A program made the position numbers and the translations under genes. Shown here piece after piece: positions 17,298 to 25,248 of a stretch of DNA of 64,000 nucleotides (the stretch's first letter is position 1; each line of letters begins with the position of its first letter). The stretch lies in assembly GCF_029892105.1 (NCBI RefSeq), contig NZ_JARZAJ010000029.1:27910-91909 (forward strand). Direction: 5' to 3'. This stretch comes from Kitasatospora sp. GP82 (lineage in GTDB: Bacteria; Actinomycetota; Actinomycetes; Streptomycetales; Streptomycetaceae). The notes beneath the pieces were generated by a model. The model was not told the DNA's origin. It ran no database searches and worked only from the letters and a program-made list of their open reading frames with translations.

Positions 17298-19265
17298 TCA
17301 GCCGGACGTGCGCCCGGTGAGGTCGCGCGTCAGGTCGAACGGGGTGCCGGCGGGGCGCGGCTCCCCCATGAAGTGCACGATCTCCTCATGGTTGGTGGAG
17401 CGGACGGCGTTCAGCGCGCCGGATCGGAAGTAGAGGTCGATCCGGGTCGGCTGGGCAGTCAGGTCCACCTCGTGCCCGGCCCGCAGCAGGGCGAGCGCGG
17501 CCGGTACGTTGTGACTGAGCGTCACTCCCTCCCGACAGTAGTACGCACCACCGTCGAGCTGCACCAACGGCAGCTGTTCGACAGCGTCGGCCGGGCCGTG
17601 GGCTCCCTCCTCGGCGGCGCACACCGGCTGGGTCAGCAGGTCGTAGCGGAACACCTCGTCCAGGAACGCCCGCTCCTCGTCGTCCAGCAGCGGACGGACG
17701 GCCTCCTGCCACCACAGTTCCAGTGCCGTGCGTCCCGCCGGCTCGGTGAACAGGTAACCGATGGCCGCGGCGTAGGCCGGCGCACCTCCGCCGTGGGCCC
17801 GGGCCGCCGCTTCGCGCAGCGGCTGGGCCTCTGGGGCCGAGGTGCCGTCCACCCAGTCGGCCAGACTGGTCAGCACCCGGGACTGCGACCAGCCGGCCAG
17901 CCGCCGCAGTGGCAGCCAGCAGTGCCGCAGTACCGCGTTCTCCGCGACGACCCGGGCCCAGAAGAGGAAGCGCTGCATCACGGCGTTGTCCTCGAAGGAC
18001 ATGGTGCGGTGCGCCAGCACGTACTCGAAGTCGTCGTGGTCGCCGCGGAGCGCGATGATGCCGTGCAGGTCCTTCTGCTCGGAGTACTCCGTGTTGGGCA
18101 GCAGCATGATCGGGTAGACGGCGATGCGGGAGACATGCTCCGAGAGCTCGTCATAGCCTCGGAGAAAGGACTCGACCGTCTCGCCCGGCGCCCCCCAGAT
18201 GAGCTCGGCGTAGCAGTCCATGCCCTCCCGGTTGAGCCACTGCACCAACTCGTGCCAGTCGTTCACCTTCATGTTGCGCCGCCGCATGGAGTCGAGTGCG
18301 TCAGGGCTCAGCGACTGCAGCGCCAGGGTGAACGAGCTGCGCAGCCCGGCGTCCTTCATCCGGCGGACGATTTCGTAGAACACCTTCGACTTGTTCTTCG
18401 CCCAGGAGGTCTCGAACGCCCGGGGAAAACCGTACGTCCGGTTGATCTCGATCAGGTCCTCGACCAGCTCCAGGTCGATCGGCAGCATTCCGAAGTTGGC
18501 GTCGCAGGCGACCACCGAATGCACGCCGAGCTTCGCGAAGAGTTCGAGCTCGGCGCGCAGGCGCTCCCGGGAGAACGCCCGTACGCGCTGCCCGACCGCG
18601 CCGCCCCAGTAACAGAAGGAGCACCTGTACGGGCAGCCGCGGTTGGTCTCGATGAGCGCGACGTCGTAGCGGAAACAGCCGTTCTCGTCGAGCAGTTCGA
18701 TCGCGCCGGTGAGAAACGGTGACGGGATGATGTCCAGGTTCTCGATGCGAGCCCGTTCCTCGGTGGTGACGATCGTGCCGTCGGCGCGCCTGAAGGATAT
18801 CCCGGGAATGTCGTCGAGATCGCTGCTCGCGCGGCCCGCCAGCCGGGCCTTGAGCAGTTCGGCGAAGGTCAGCTCGCCCTCACCGTTGACGATGATGTCG
18901 ACCTCGGGGTACTGGCGGAACAGGCGTTCCGCCTGGCAGCTCGCGTGGGTGCCGCCGAACACCACCCAACCGTGCGGCCGCAGCTGCCGGTAGGTGGCGG
19001 CCAGCGAGCCGAACGCCCGGACATTCCAGCCCAGGGCGGAGAACGCCAGGACGTCCGGAAGCTCGCCATGGAAAAGCTTGCCGGCCATCTCCCCGTGAGT
19101 TACCCGGCCGCGGAAGTTGCAGATTTCGACGGAGGTTTTCCGGGACAGTTCCTGGTCCTGCAGAACCATCGCCTTGAGGTATCCGGAGGCCAGCGGCATG
19201 GATTCCAGCGGCATGTCCCAGACCCCCTGCTGGACCAGGGTAACCCTGAGTTGCGGAGCAGCCAT
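17298..19265 (-). CDS. Cobalamin-binding-type radical SAM protein (B12-binding domain, class B like)
   Basis: A 655-residue protein. The N-terminal part (about 30-160) resembles the Rossmann-like B12-binding domain of BchE/class B radical SAM enzymes: W-V-V-F-G-G-T-H-A-S and V-N-G-E-G-E-L-T-F. The radical SAM motif is C211-x3-C215-x2-C218 (C-P-Y-R-C-S-F-C-Y-W), followed by the core barrel and a C-terminal extension of about 200 residues. Such enzymes often methylate unactivated carbons or perform other radical chemistry; the exact reaction is unknown. ATG 19263-19265 follows GGAGAGC. Transcription is leftward, divergent from the thioesterase and convergent with the NRPS operon. C-methylation of a tethered or released peptide unit is one inference. 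Confidence 0.88.
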   Translation of the reverse strand: MAAPQLRVTLVQQGVWDMPLESMPLASGYLKAMVLQDQELSRKTSVEICNFRGRVTHGEMAGKLFHGELPDVLAFSALGWNVRAFGSLAATYRQLRPHGWVVFGGTHASCQAERLFRQYPEVDIIVNGEGELTFAELLKARLAGRASSDLDDIPGISFRRADGTIVTTEERARIENLDIIPSPFLTGAIELLDENGCFRYDVALIETNRGCPYRCSFCYWGGAVGQRVRAFSRERLRAELELFAKLGVHSVVACDANFGMLPIDLELVEDLIEINRTYGFPRAFETSWAKNKSKVFYEIVRRMKDAGLRSSFTLALQSLSPDALDSMRRRNMKVNDWHELVQWLNREGMDCYAELIWGAPGETVESFLRGYDELSEHVSRIAVYPIMLLPNTEYSEQKDLHGIIALRGDHDDFEYVLAHRTMSFEDNAVMQRFLFWARVVAENAVLRHCWLPLRRLAGWSQSRVLTSLADWVDGTSAPEAQPLREAAARAHGGGAPAYAAAIGYLFTEPAGRTALELWWQEAVRPLLDDEERAFLDEVFRYDLLTQPVCAAEEGAHGPADAVEQLPLVQLDGGAYYCREGVTLSHNVPAALALLRAGHEVDLTAQPTRIDLYFRSGALNAVRSTNHEEIVHFMGEPRPAGTPFDLTRDLTGRTSG

Positions 19266-19389
19266 TCTGCTCTCCAATTCTCTGTAGTCGACGGGAGCGG
19301 AAGAGAGCTTGCTACGAGCCGCAGCAGAGGTAAAGCGATGATTCCGGGCGGTACAGACAGCAGTCACCCGATCGCCTATCATTCGAGGC

Positions 19390-20115
19390 ATGCCGAATTA
19401 TCGATGGCTGGTCGAGATATCGGGATCTGCGGCCGCCGAACACGTTCTCTATGCCTTTCCGCACGCGGGGGCCGGTGCCGCGGCGGTGAAGAAGCTGTGC
19501 CGGGCACTCGGCGATTCCTGCCAGACCGTGGCGGTCCGGCTCCCCGGGCGCGAGTCGCGGATGGATGAGGAGCCGATCACCGATCTGGCCCGGCTCTGCG
19601 ACCGCCTCGCCGAGCAGATCACCGCCCATGCCGGGCAGCGGCGGATCGTGCTCTACGGGCACTGCGGGGGCGGCGTGATCGCCTACGAGACGGCGCGCCG
19701 GCTGCCGGCCCGGACGCTGCGTCACCTCGTCGTCTCGGCCCAGCAGGCACCCGACCGGATCCCGCCGGTCGAGTCCTGGCGCCTGCCGGAGGACGAGTTC
19801 CTGGCGCAGGTGGCCCGGGACGGCTACCTGCCGCGGGAGATCCTGGACCAGCCGGAGCTGCGGGAGCTGGTCCTGCCGGCCCTGCGCGCGGACTACCAGG
19901 CGATCGAGTGCCATGTCAGCGCCATGGATGCGCTCGGCGCCCCGGTGCTGGCGCTGGCCGGCACGCAGGACCGCTCGGTGGCGGTGGACGACGTGGTGGC
20001 GTGGTCGCGGTTGACCACGGCGGGCTTCCGACTGGAGCTGATCCCGGGCGGCCACAATTTGCTGCTGGACCGTTCGGCCGAGGTGGCCGAGGCCGTTCGG
20101 CCGGTGTTCAGCTGA
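19390..20115 (+). CDS. Type II thioesterase (alpha/beta hydrolase) with Cys nucleophile
   Basis: A 241-residue external thioesterase of NRPS/PKS clusters, which normally removes stalled or wrong acyl groups from carrier proteins. Family signs are A-F-P-H-A-G-A-G-A near residue 23, the nucleophile elbow, G-T-Q-D near residue 197 and a C-terminal G-G-H-N. The elbow reads G-H-C-G-G-G with Cys92 (TGC at 19663-19665) where most members have G-H-S-x-G. Cys variants are known in some ring-closing NRPS thioesterases, so a role beyond editing is possible. The 3' end overlaps the leftward ligase gene tail to tail by 8 bp. Confidence 0.92.
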   Translation: MPNYRWLVEISGSAAAEHVLYAFPHAGAGAAAVKKLCRALGDSCQTVAVRLPGRESRMDEEPITDLARLCDRLAEQITAHAGQRRIVLYGHCGGGVIAYETARRLPARTLRHLVVSAQQAPDRIPPVESWRLPEDEFLAQVARDGYLPREILDQPELRELVLPALRADYQAIECHVSAMDALGAPVLALAGTQDRSVAVDDVVAWSRLTTAGFRLELIPGGHNLLLDRSAEVAEAVRPVFS

Positions 20116-21811
20116 GCTGGTGGTCCTCGTGCACCCGCGCTGGTGGCGCCGCGCCCGCCACCACGGTGCCGCCCAGCGTGCCCGCGACGAAGGCGTCCCA
20201 CATCGGCCGCCGCCGGGGCTTGCCACTGGTGGTCCGCCGCACGGTGCCCCGCGGACCGACGACGACCACGACAGCGATCCCGTCGAGCCGACGGTGCAAC
20301 AGCTGCTCCACCTCCGCGATCCAGCCGCCCGAGCGCCCTTCGACCACCACCACGGCGGTGTCGGCCCCGGCGAGCGTGCCCAGCAGCACCGCCGGGCGCC
20401 GACGTTGCAGCGCCGCGATCCGGGACAGCTCCGCTTCCAGATCCTCCGCGAACACGGTGCGCCCGCGGCGTTTGAGGCTGTCGCCCAGCCTGCCCACGAC
20501 GTACAGCTGTCCGTCGTGGAGGAAGCCGCAGTCGCCGGTGCGCACGGATCCACCGGCGAAGGCCGCTCGACCGTTCCGGGCGCCGGTACCGAGGCGGCCG
20601 TTGGCGACCGAGGGCCCGCTGACCACGATCTCGCCGCAGTAGTCCTCGGGAAGCGGCCGGCCGCCGGCGTCGACGACCGCCACCGTGCTGCCCGCCACCA
20701 GCGCTCGGCCACAGCCCACCAGGATGAGCCGGTCGGCCTCCGGCACCTCCTCTGCCCGCAGGCCGACCGGCCGTCCCGGGCGCAGTGTGCGCCGGTCCAC
20801 CGTCACGGTGCTCGGTTCCTCGCGCAGCGCCACACCGGTGACCGCCAGCGTGGCCTCGGCCAGGCCGTAGGCCGGCAGCAGCGCCCGCGAGTCGAACCCG
20901 TGCGGTTCCAGCAGTGCGACGAACCGCTCGAGCACCCGGGGGTCGATGCGCTCGGCACCGGTGATGACTGCACGCCAGCGGCTGAAGTCGAGCCCGGCGA
21001 GCGCCTCCGGCCGTACCCGGCGCAGGACATGCGCCAGGCCGAAGCAGGGCGCTGCGGTCAGTCGCGCGCCCTGCTCGCCGAAGCAGCGCAGCCACTGCAC
21101 CGGTGAGCGGACGAAGTCCTCGGGCCGCATCACCCAGAGGTCCGAACCGTGCACGACCGGGGTGAGCAGACAGCCGACCAGCCCCATGTCGTGGTGGAAC
21201 GGGAGCCAGCTGGCCGTGGGGTCGTCCGGCGCCATGCGCAGCCACTCGCCGATGGCCGACACGTTCGCCGCCAGCGCTTCGGCGGAGACGGCCACGGCAC
21301 GGGGCTGCCCGGTCGAGCCCGAGGTGAACTGGACCAGGGCCCGTCGGGTCGGGGGCGACACGGACCGCGGTGCGTCGGCGCGGGCGGCGAGCTCCGCTGC
21401 CGTCACGGGCAGCACACGGGCGCGGCCACCGGCGGAGCCCTCGAGGAGACGACTCCAGGCGGGGCGGGTCAGCACCACGGCCGGTCCGAGCGCGGCCACC
21501 TGACGGGCCATCCGTAGGCGGTACTCCGCATCGTCCTGAAGGGCCAACGGGGGAGCGATCGGTGCGGGAACGGCACCGGCCGCCAGAGCTCCGAAGAAGC
21601 CCGCCACGAACTCCGGCCCGGAGCCGAGCAGGAGCACCACCGGATCGCCCGGCCCGACGCCGTGCTCGCGCAGCAGCTCCGCGACCGCGAACGCCGAAGC
21701 GGCCAGCTGCGGGTAGGCGTGGAACGACCAGCCGCCAGCGGGTTCCAGGAACCGGATGCCGCGCCGCGGGTCCGGGTGGGTGAGCCAGCCGGTCAGCGTT
21801 CCCGTGGTCAT
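20108..21811 (-). CDS. Fatty-acyl-AMP ligase-like adenylating enzyme (FAAL type)
   Basis: A 567-residue ANL-superfamily enzyme. The P-loop-like motif is F-T-S-G-S-T-G-Q-P-R-A, followed by S-W-L-P-F-H-H-D-M-G-L-V-G and Y-G-L-A-E-A-T-L, all typical of FAALs, which make acyl-adenylates and pass the acyl group to an ACP rather than to CoA. The C-terminal T-S-G-K-P-R-R-R holds the catalytic lysine. The gene overlaps the FAD monooxygenase by 4 bp (upstream on the minus strand), so the two are co-translated. The likely partner is the free ACP at 7938-8213. The acyl substrate is not predictable by eye. Confidence 0.88.
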   Translation of the reverse strand: MTTGTLTGWLTHPDPRRGIRFLEPAGGWSFHAYPQLAASAFAVAELLREHGVGPGDPVVLLLGSGPEFVAGFFGALAAGAVPAPIAPPLALQDDAEYRLRMARQVAALGPAVVLTRPAWSRLLEGSAGGRARVLPVTAAELAARADAPRSVSPPTRRALVQFTSGSTGQPRAVAVSAEALAANVSAIGEWLRMAPDDPTASWLPFHHDMGLVGCLLTPVVHGSDLWVMRPEDFVRSPVQWLRCFGEQGARLTAAPCFGLAHVLRRVRPEALAGLDFSRWRAVITGAERIDPRVLERFVALLEPHGFDSRALLPAYGLAEATLAVTGVALREEPSTVTVDRRTLRPGRPVGLRAEEVPEADRLILVGCGRALVAGSTVAVVDAGGRPLPEDYCGEIVVSGPSVANGRLGTGARNGRAAFAGGSVRTGDCGFLHDGQLYVVGRLGDSLKRRGRTVFAEDLEAELSRIAALQRRRPAVLLGTLAGADTAVVVVEGRSGGWIAEVEQLLHRRLDGIAVVVVVGPRGTVRRTTSGKPRRRPMWDAFVAGTLGGTVVAGAAPPARVHEDHQLS

Positions 21812-23019
21812 CGGGTGTCGGCCGATCGGAGCGGTGCCCCGGCGAAGAGCTCCTCCAGCCTGCGCGCTCCGGCGAACACGCCCAACAGCGCGCCGACCGC
21901 GGCCGGGTCATCGCTCGCCGCGCGCAGCCGGCTCGCCAGGTCCTGGTCCACGGACCGCAGTTCGGACTGACGACAGGCGAAGGCGAACGCCGCGGCCGTC
22001 CCGGTGTCCCGTCGCGCCTGGTAGCGGGCGAGCGACCGGTCGAGCGGCAGGGCACCGCGCAGCCCGTCGTGGACCGCGCCGGAGAGGTTCTCGGCGTCGG
22101 TGAACGCGTCGCTGATGCCGCGCGCGGCGATCGGGTCCTTGTGGTGTCCGGCGTCCCCGGCGAGCGCCCAACCGGGGCCGTGCGACTGCCGGTAGAAGTT
22201 CCGCAGGTTGGCGGCGGTCCGCACCGGACCGGCCGGCCGGGCCGAGCGCAGCCGCTCGGCGACGGCCGGAAACGCCTCGAGCTGCTCCCGGTAGCCCCTG
22301 GCGTGCTGTCCGCCCCAGGCGCGCAGCCGTTCGCGACGCAGGGTCAGCGACACCACGGTGCGGCCGCCGTGCGTGGGCCACATGGACAGGCCGGCACCGA
22401 CCTGGAAGGACGCCTCCACGCCGCTGACCGGCAGGTCCTCCCAGTACGCGTAGGCGGTGGCGGCCAGCGGACCGCGGTCCACCGGTACGGCGGCACCCAC
22501 GGCACGGGCGATGGTGGAGTTGCGGCCGTCCGCGCCGATCACGAGACGCGCCCGGGCCGTGAACTCCCGTCCGTCGGCGGCCTGCCCGACGACGCCGCAC
22601 ACCGCTCCGTCCTCCCACAGGACGCCGCGGACGGCGGTGCCCTCCCGGAGCTCCGCGCCGGCGGCGGTGGCCGCCTCGGCGAGCAGCCCGTCCAGCACCG
22701 TCCGCCGGGGGGCGTAGGTGATTGCCGGCCCGTCCGCGCCGGTCGGCTGCCCGCTGAGCGCGAGGCCGTCGAAGTCCAGGCTGATCCGCTCCAGCGCCGG
22801 ACACCCGGTGGCCGTCAGGGTGTCCAACAGGCCCCAGCGGGCCAGCCGTTCGACCCCGGGGCGCAGCACCCAGTGCGTCGAGAGGGTGTCGCTCGGGAAT
22901 CGGTTGCGCTCCAGCAGCAGCACGGAGTGGCCTTGGCGCGCGAGCAGCATCGCGGTGGGGGCGCCCGCACAGCGTGCCCCGACCACGATGACGTCGTAGT
23001 CCGCCGAGTTCCGGGCCAT
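21808..23019 (-). CDS. FAD-dependent monooxygenase/oxidoreductase (PHBH fold)
   Basis: A 403-residue flavoprotein. The FAD dinucleotide-binding motif V-I-V-V-G-A-R-C-A-G-A begins about residue 10. The G-A-D-G-R-N-S motif lies near residue 162 and the second FAD motif G-D-A-G-H-H-K-D-P near residue 290. Together these define the para-hydroxybenzoate-hydroxylase/geranylgeranyl-reductase-like family. It may hydroxylate or oxidise an aromatic unit of the product. ATG 23019 is preferred because it starts just before the Rossmann motif; an upstream in-frame GTG at 23043 would put the start inside the StrR1 gene and the operator-like repeat. A GGGAGAG stretch lies about 15 nt upstream, so the ribosome-binding site is not ideal. 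Confidence 0.88.
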   Translation of the reverse strand: MARNSADYDVIVVGARCAGAPTAMLLARQGHSVLLLERNRFPSDTLSTHWVLRPGVERLARWGLLDTLTATGCPALERISLDFDGLALSGQPTGADGPAITYAPRRTVLDGLLAEAATAAGAELREGTAVRGVLWEDGAVCGVVGQAADGREFTARARLVIGADGRNSTIARAVGAAVPVDRGPLAATAYAYWEDLPVSGVEASFQVGAGLSMWPTHGGRTVVSLTLRRERLRAWGGQHARGYREQLEAFPAVAERLRSARPAGPVRTAANLRNFYRQSHGPGWALAGDAGHHKDPIAARGISDAFTDAENLSGAVHDGLRGALPLDRSLARYQARRDTGTAAAFAFACRQSELRSVDQDLASRLRAASDDPAAVGALLGVFAGARRLEELFAGAPLRSADTR

Positions 23020-23022
23020 GGT

Positions 23023-23051
23023 GTTCAACTGACGCTCTCCCACGATTGGAC
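23023..23051. promoter_or_regulatory. StrR/NovG-type operator-like inverted repeat (site B)
   Basis: GTTCAACTG (23023-23031), 11 nt, CGATTGGAC (23043-23051). Against the published StrR/NovG consensus GTTCRACTG-N11-CRGTYGAAC this matches 16 of 18 positions with exact spacing. It covers the last codons of the StrR1 gene and ends 3 nt before the FAD-oxidoreductase start codon, which is very close for an activator site. Whether it drives the downstream genes or has another role is open. Confidence 0.65.
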
Positions 23052-24083
23052 GGTCTGGGACGTGCCGGCGCGGCGCAGCATGGCGGCGAAGGACTGCAGG
23101 ATGTCCGCGCAGCCGGCGCTCAGCTCGACCACCGACACCAGGCAGTGCGCTGGCAGGTTCTGGGTGATCTCCTGCTGTTCGCGGACCACGGTGTGGCAGA
23201 CGTCCAGCATGCGAAGCAGGGCCCGCCCGGTCTCGTTGAAGCGCAACGAGGGGTCCTTGCGGAGCTGGTCGAGTACCGAAGCCAGGTCGCGGGGCGAGGA
23301 GATCTGGGCGCGGCTGTCGGCCACGGCCGTCTCGGTGCCGCCGGGCCGCTCCGGCCGTTCGGCCGGGGTACGCCGCGGGGCGGGCAACGGGTCCTCACCG
23401 CGCTTCAGCCTGTCCCGTACGTCGGCGGCGGTGGCCGGCGAGATCCCCGCCGCACGCGCGATCTGCCGGAGGGAGGCCTGCGGGTTGCTCCGGATCAGCT
23501 CACTGGCCCGTCGGCGCCCCTGGGAGCAGTCCAGCGGACGGGCCCGGCCGTCCCGGCCGACCCGGGTGGCGAGTTGCGGGACGAGGGCCGGCTGCTGGCG
23601 GCGCAGTTCCGCGACCTTCTTCGCGGACAGGCCCGTCACCGAGGCCACCATACGGTCGGACCACTCGGGATGGCTGGCGAAGATCCGCAGGGCGGCGGCG
23701 CTCCGGTCGGCGGACGAGAGCGGGAGACCGTGACCGGTGTTGGCCGTGACCGACAGCAGGAAGACGTCGGCCTCGCTGCCGTCGAAGAAGCGCACCTGGA
23801 CTGCGGTCTGGCCGCGCAGTACGGCGGCCCGCAGCCGGTGCATGCCGTCCACAACCCGCATCGAGGGCTGGTGGACGAGTATCGGCGGCAGCGTGGCACC
23901 GGAGTCGGCGAGGAGCCGGATGTGCGCCTCGTCCTCGCCCGCGACCCGCGGGGAGTCCGCCTCGACCAGTGAGCTGATGGGTACGACGGTGACCGCGGAA
24001 CGCTGGGCGCGGTCGTGCCGGAGGGCGAGCAGCGAGGCTGGGTCGCCGTCGGCAGAGGAACGTTGGCTTGGGGTGGGTTCCAC
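23025..24083 (-). CDS. StrR-family (ParB-like) pathway-specific activator 1
   Basis: A 352-residue regulator with the ParB/Spo0J-like N-terminal domain seen in StrR, NovG and similar antibiotic-pathway activators: P-P-I-L-V-H-Q-P-S-M-R-V near residue 66, then V-D-G-M-H-R-L-R-A-A and V-R-F-F-D-G. A central helix-turn-helix follows (S-L-R-Q-I-A-R-A-A-G-I-S-P-A-T-A-A-D-V, near residue 205). It is paralogous to the gene at 26265 throughout its length. GTG 24081-24083 follows GGGGGAGAAC. It probably binds GTTCAACTG-N11-type sites in this cluster. The gene is divergent from the extradiol dioxygenase. Unlike its paralogue it uses CTG, not TTA, at the M-H-R-L-R position. Confidence 0.92.
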   Translation of the reverse strand: MEPTPSQRSSADGDPASLLALRHDRAQRSAVTVVPISSLVEADSPRVAGEDEAHIRLLADSGATLPPILVHQPSMRVVDGMHRLRAAVLRGQTAVQVRFFDGSEADVFLLSVTANTGHGLPLSSADRSAAALRIFASHPEWSDRMVASVTGLSAKKVAELRRQQPALVPQLATRVGRDGRARPLDCSQGRRRASELIRSNPQASLRQIARAAGISPATAADVRDRLKRGEDPLPAPRRTPAERPERPGGTETAVADSRAQISSPRDLASVLDQLRKDPSLRFNETGRALLRMLDVCHTVVREQQEITQNLPAHCLVSVVELSAGCADILQSFAAMLRRAGTSQTVQSWESVS

Positions 24084-24190
24084 CGTTCTCCCCCGTTTGT
24101 GAATGAAATTTGAAGGTGCGTCGGGATTTGGCCGTGGGCAGCGGAACTATGCGTGATGCCCTCAAGATCCGTCAAGAGCATTGGGTGGCA

Positions 24191-24218
24191 GCTCCGCTGT
24201 CCGACGCGACAGCGGGGC
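24191..24218. promoter_or_regulatory. Inverted repeat in divergent StrR1/extradiol dioxygenase intergenic region
   Basis: GCTCCGCTGTC (24191-24201), a 6-nt spacer, then GACAGCGGGGC (24208-24218), complementary with one G-T wobble. It lies 107 bp before the StrR1 start and 108 bp before the dioxygenase start, almost central in the 243-bp gap. It could be an operator for another regulator or a transcribed hairpin. It does not match the StrR-type repeats found elsewhere. Confidence 0.4.
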
Positions 24219-24326
24219 GCGGTCTTCTGGTGGGGAATGCCGGCTGGGTATCGTGCGGTACGAATTGCGCAGCCGAGAGCTGTGCCGATTTCCCGTTCGT
24301 CCTTTGCGGAATGCAAAAGGAGCGTC

Positions 24327-25241
24327 ATGGTATTGCATGTGCGACATGTCGGGCTGGGAGTTCCGGACCTGCGAAGTGCCCGGAATTTCTACGAGAACTA
24401 CTGGAAGCTGGAGGTGGTCGAGGCCGACGGTGACCGGCTGTACTTCGGCGCCGGATGCCCGGAGAGCCACGTGCTCCGGCTGCGTGCGACGGAGGAGGCC
24501 CGGGTGGACGTCATCGCCTTCGCGGCCGAGTCGCCGTCGGAGGTCGACCGGATCGCCGAGCGGGTGGCCCACCATCCGCGCGGACGGCTCATCGGGGAAC
24601 CCGGCGTCCGGCAAGATCTCGGCGGGGGCTATGCGGTACGTTTCCTGGATTGCGACGGGCGCACCGTGGAAGTCTCCGCCGACGTCCGGGGACGCGTTTT
24701 CCGGCCGGTCGAGGAGGCCGAGACGAGGCCGAAGTCGATCGGCCACGTGGTGCTCAACACAATCGATCTCCAAGGGGCTCGTGAGTTCTACGAGTCGGTG
24801 CTCGGATTCATGGTCACCGACTGGGTGGAGGACGTCATGTGCTTTCTGCGCAGCGGTCGGGCGCACCACATCATCGCGTTCACCCGCGCTCCGCACGCCT
24901 CGCTCAACCACGTCGCGTTCGAGATGCGCGGGCTGGACGAATTCATGCGGGCGACGGGATCGCTGATGCGCGCGGGCATCGCGCCGGTCTGGGGTCCCGG
25001 GCGGCACGGAGTGGGCCAGAACACGTTCTCCTACTTCCAGGAGCCCTCCTCGGGATTCGTGCTCGAGTACACCACCGCCGCGCAGCTCATCGACGACGAA
25101 CACGGCTGGACTCCCAAGGTCTACCCGGCGGACGCGCAGACCACGGACGTCTGGGGCACGGCCAACGCCCGGGACGAGGCCGTCTCCGCGACGCTGATCG
25201 GCCGCCCGGACCCGGGTCTCTGGTCGCCTCCGCCGGTGTAG
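24327..25241 (+). CDS. Type I extradiol (VOC-fold) dioxygenase
   Basis: A 304-residue two-domain vicinal-oxygen-chelate protein. The C-terminal domain keeps the Fe(II) ligands of catechol extradiol dioxygenases: His140 (I-G-H-V-V-L-N), His195 (L-N-H-V-A-F-E) and Glu247 (V-L-E-Y-T-T), matching the His/His/Glu order of BphC. It is predicted to cleave a catechol next to its hydroxyls, giving a semialdehyde acid. ATG 24327 is chosen for its AAAGGAG site; earlier in-frame starts lack one. With the ring dioxygenase (307-2245) and the cis-dihydrodiol-type dehydrogenase (25249-26046) it completes a BphABC-like set inside a biosynthetic cluster. The gene ends 7 bp from the converging dehydrogenase. 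Confidence 0.88.
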   Translation: MVLHVRHVGLGVPDLRSARNFYENYWKLEVVEADGDRLYFGAGCPESHVLRLRATEEARVDVIAFAAESPSEVDRIAERVAHHPRGRLIGEPGVRQDLGGGYAVRFLDCDGRTVEVSADVRGRVFRPVEEAETRPKSIGHVVLNTIDLQGAREFYESVLGFMVTDWVEDVMCFLRSGRAHHIIAFTRAPHASLNHVAFEMRGLDEFMRATGSLMRAGIAPVWGPGRHGVGQNTFSYFQEPSSGFVLEYTTAAQLIDDEHGWTPKVYPADAQTTDVWGTANARDEAVSATLIGRPDPGLWSPPPV

Positions 25242-25248
25242 CCGCCGA

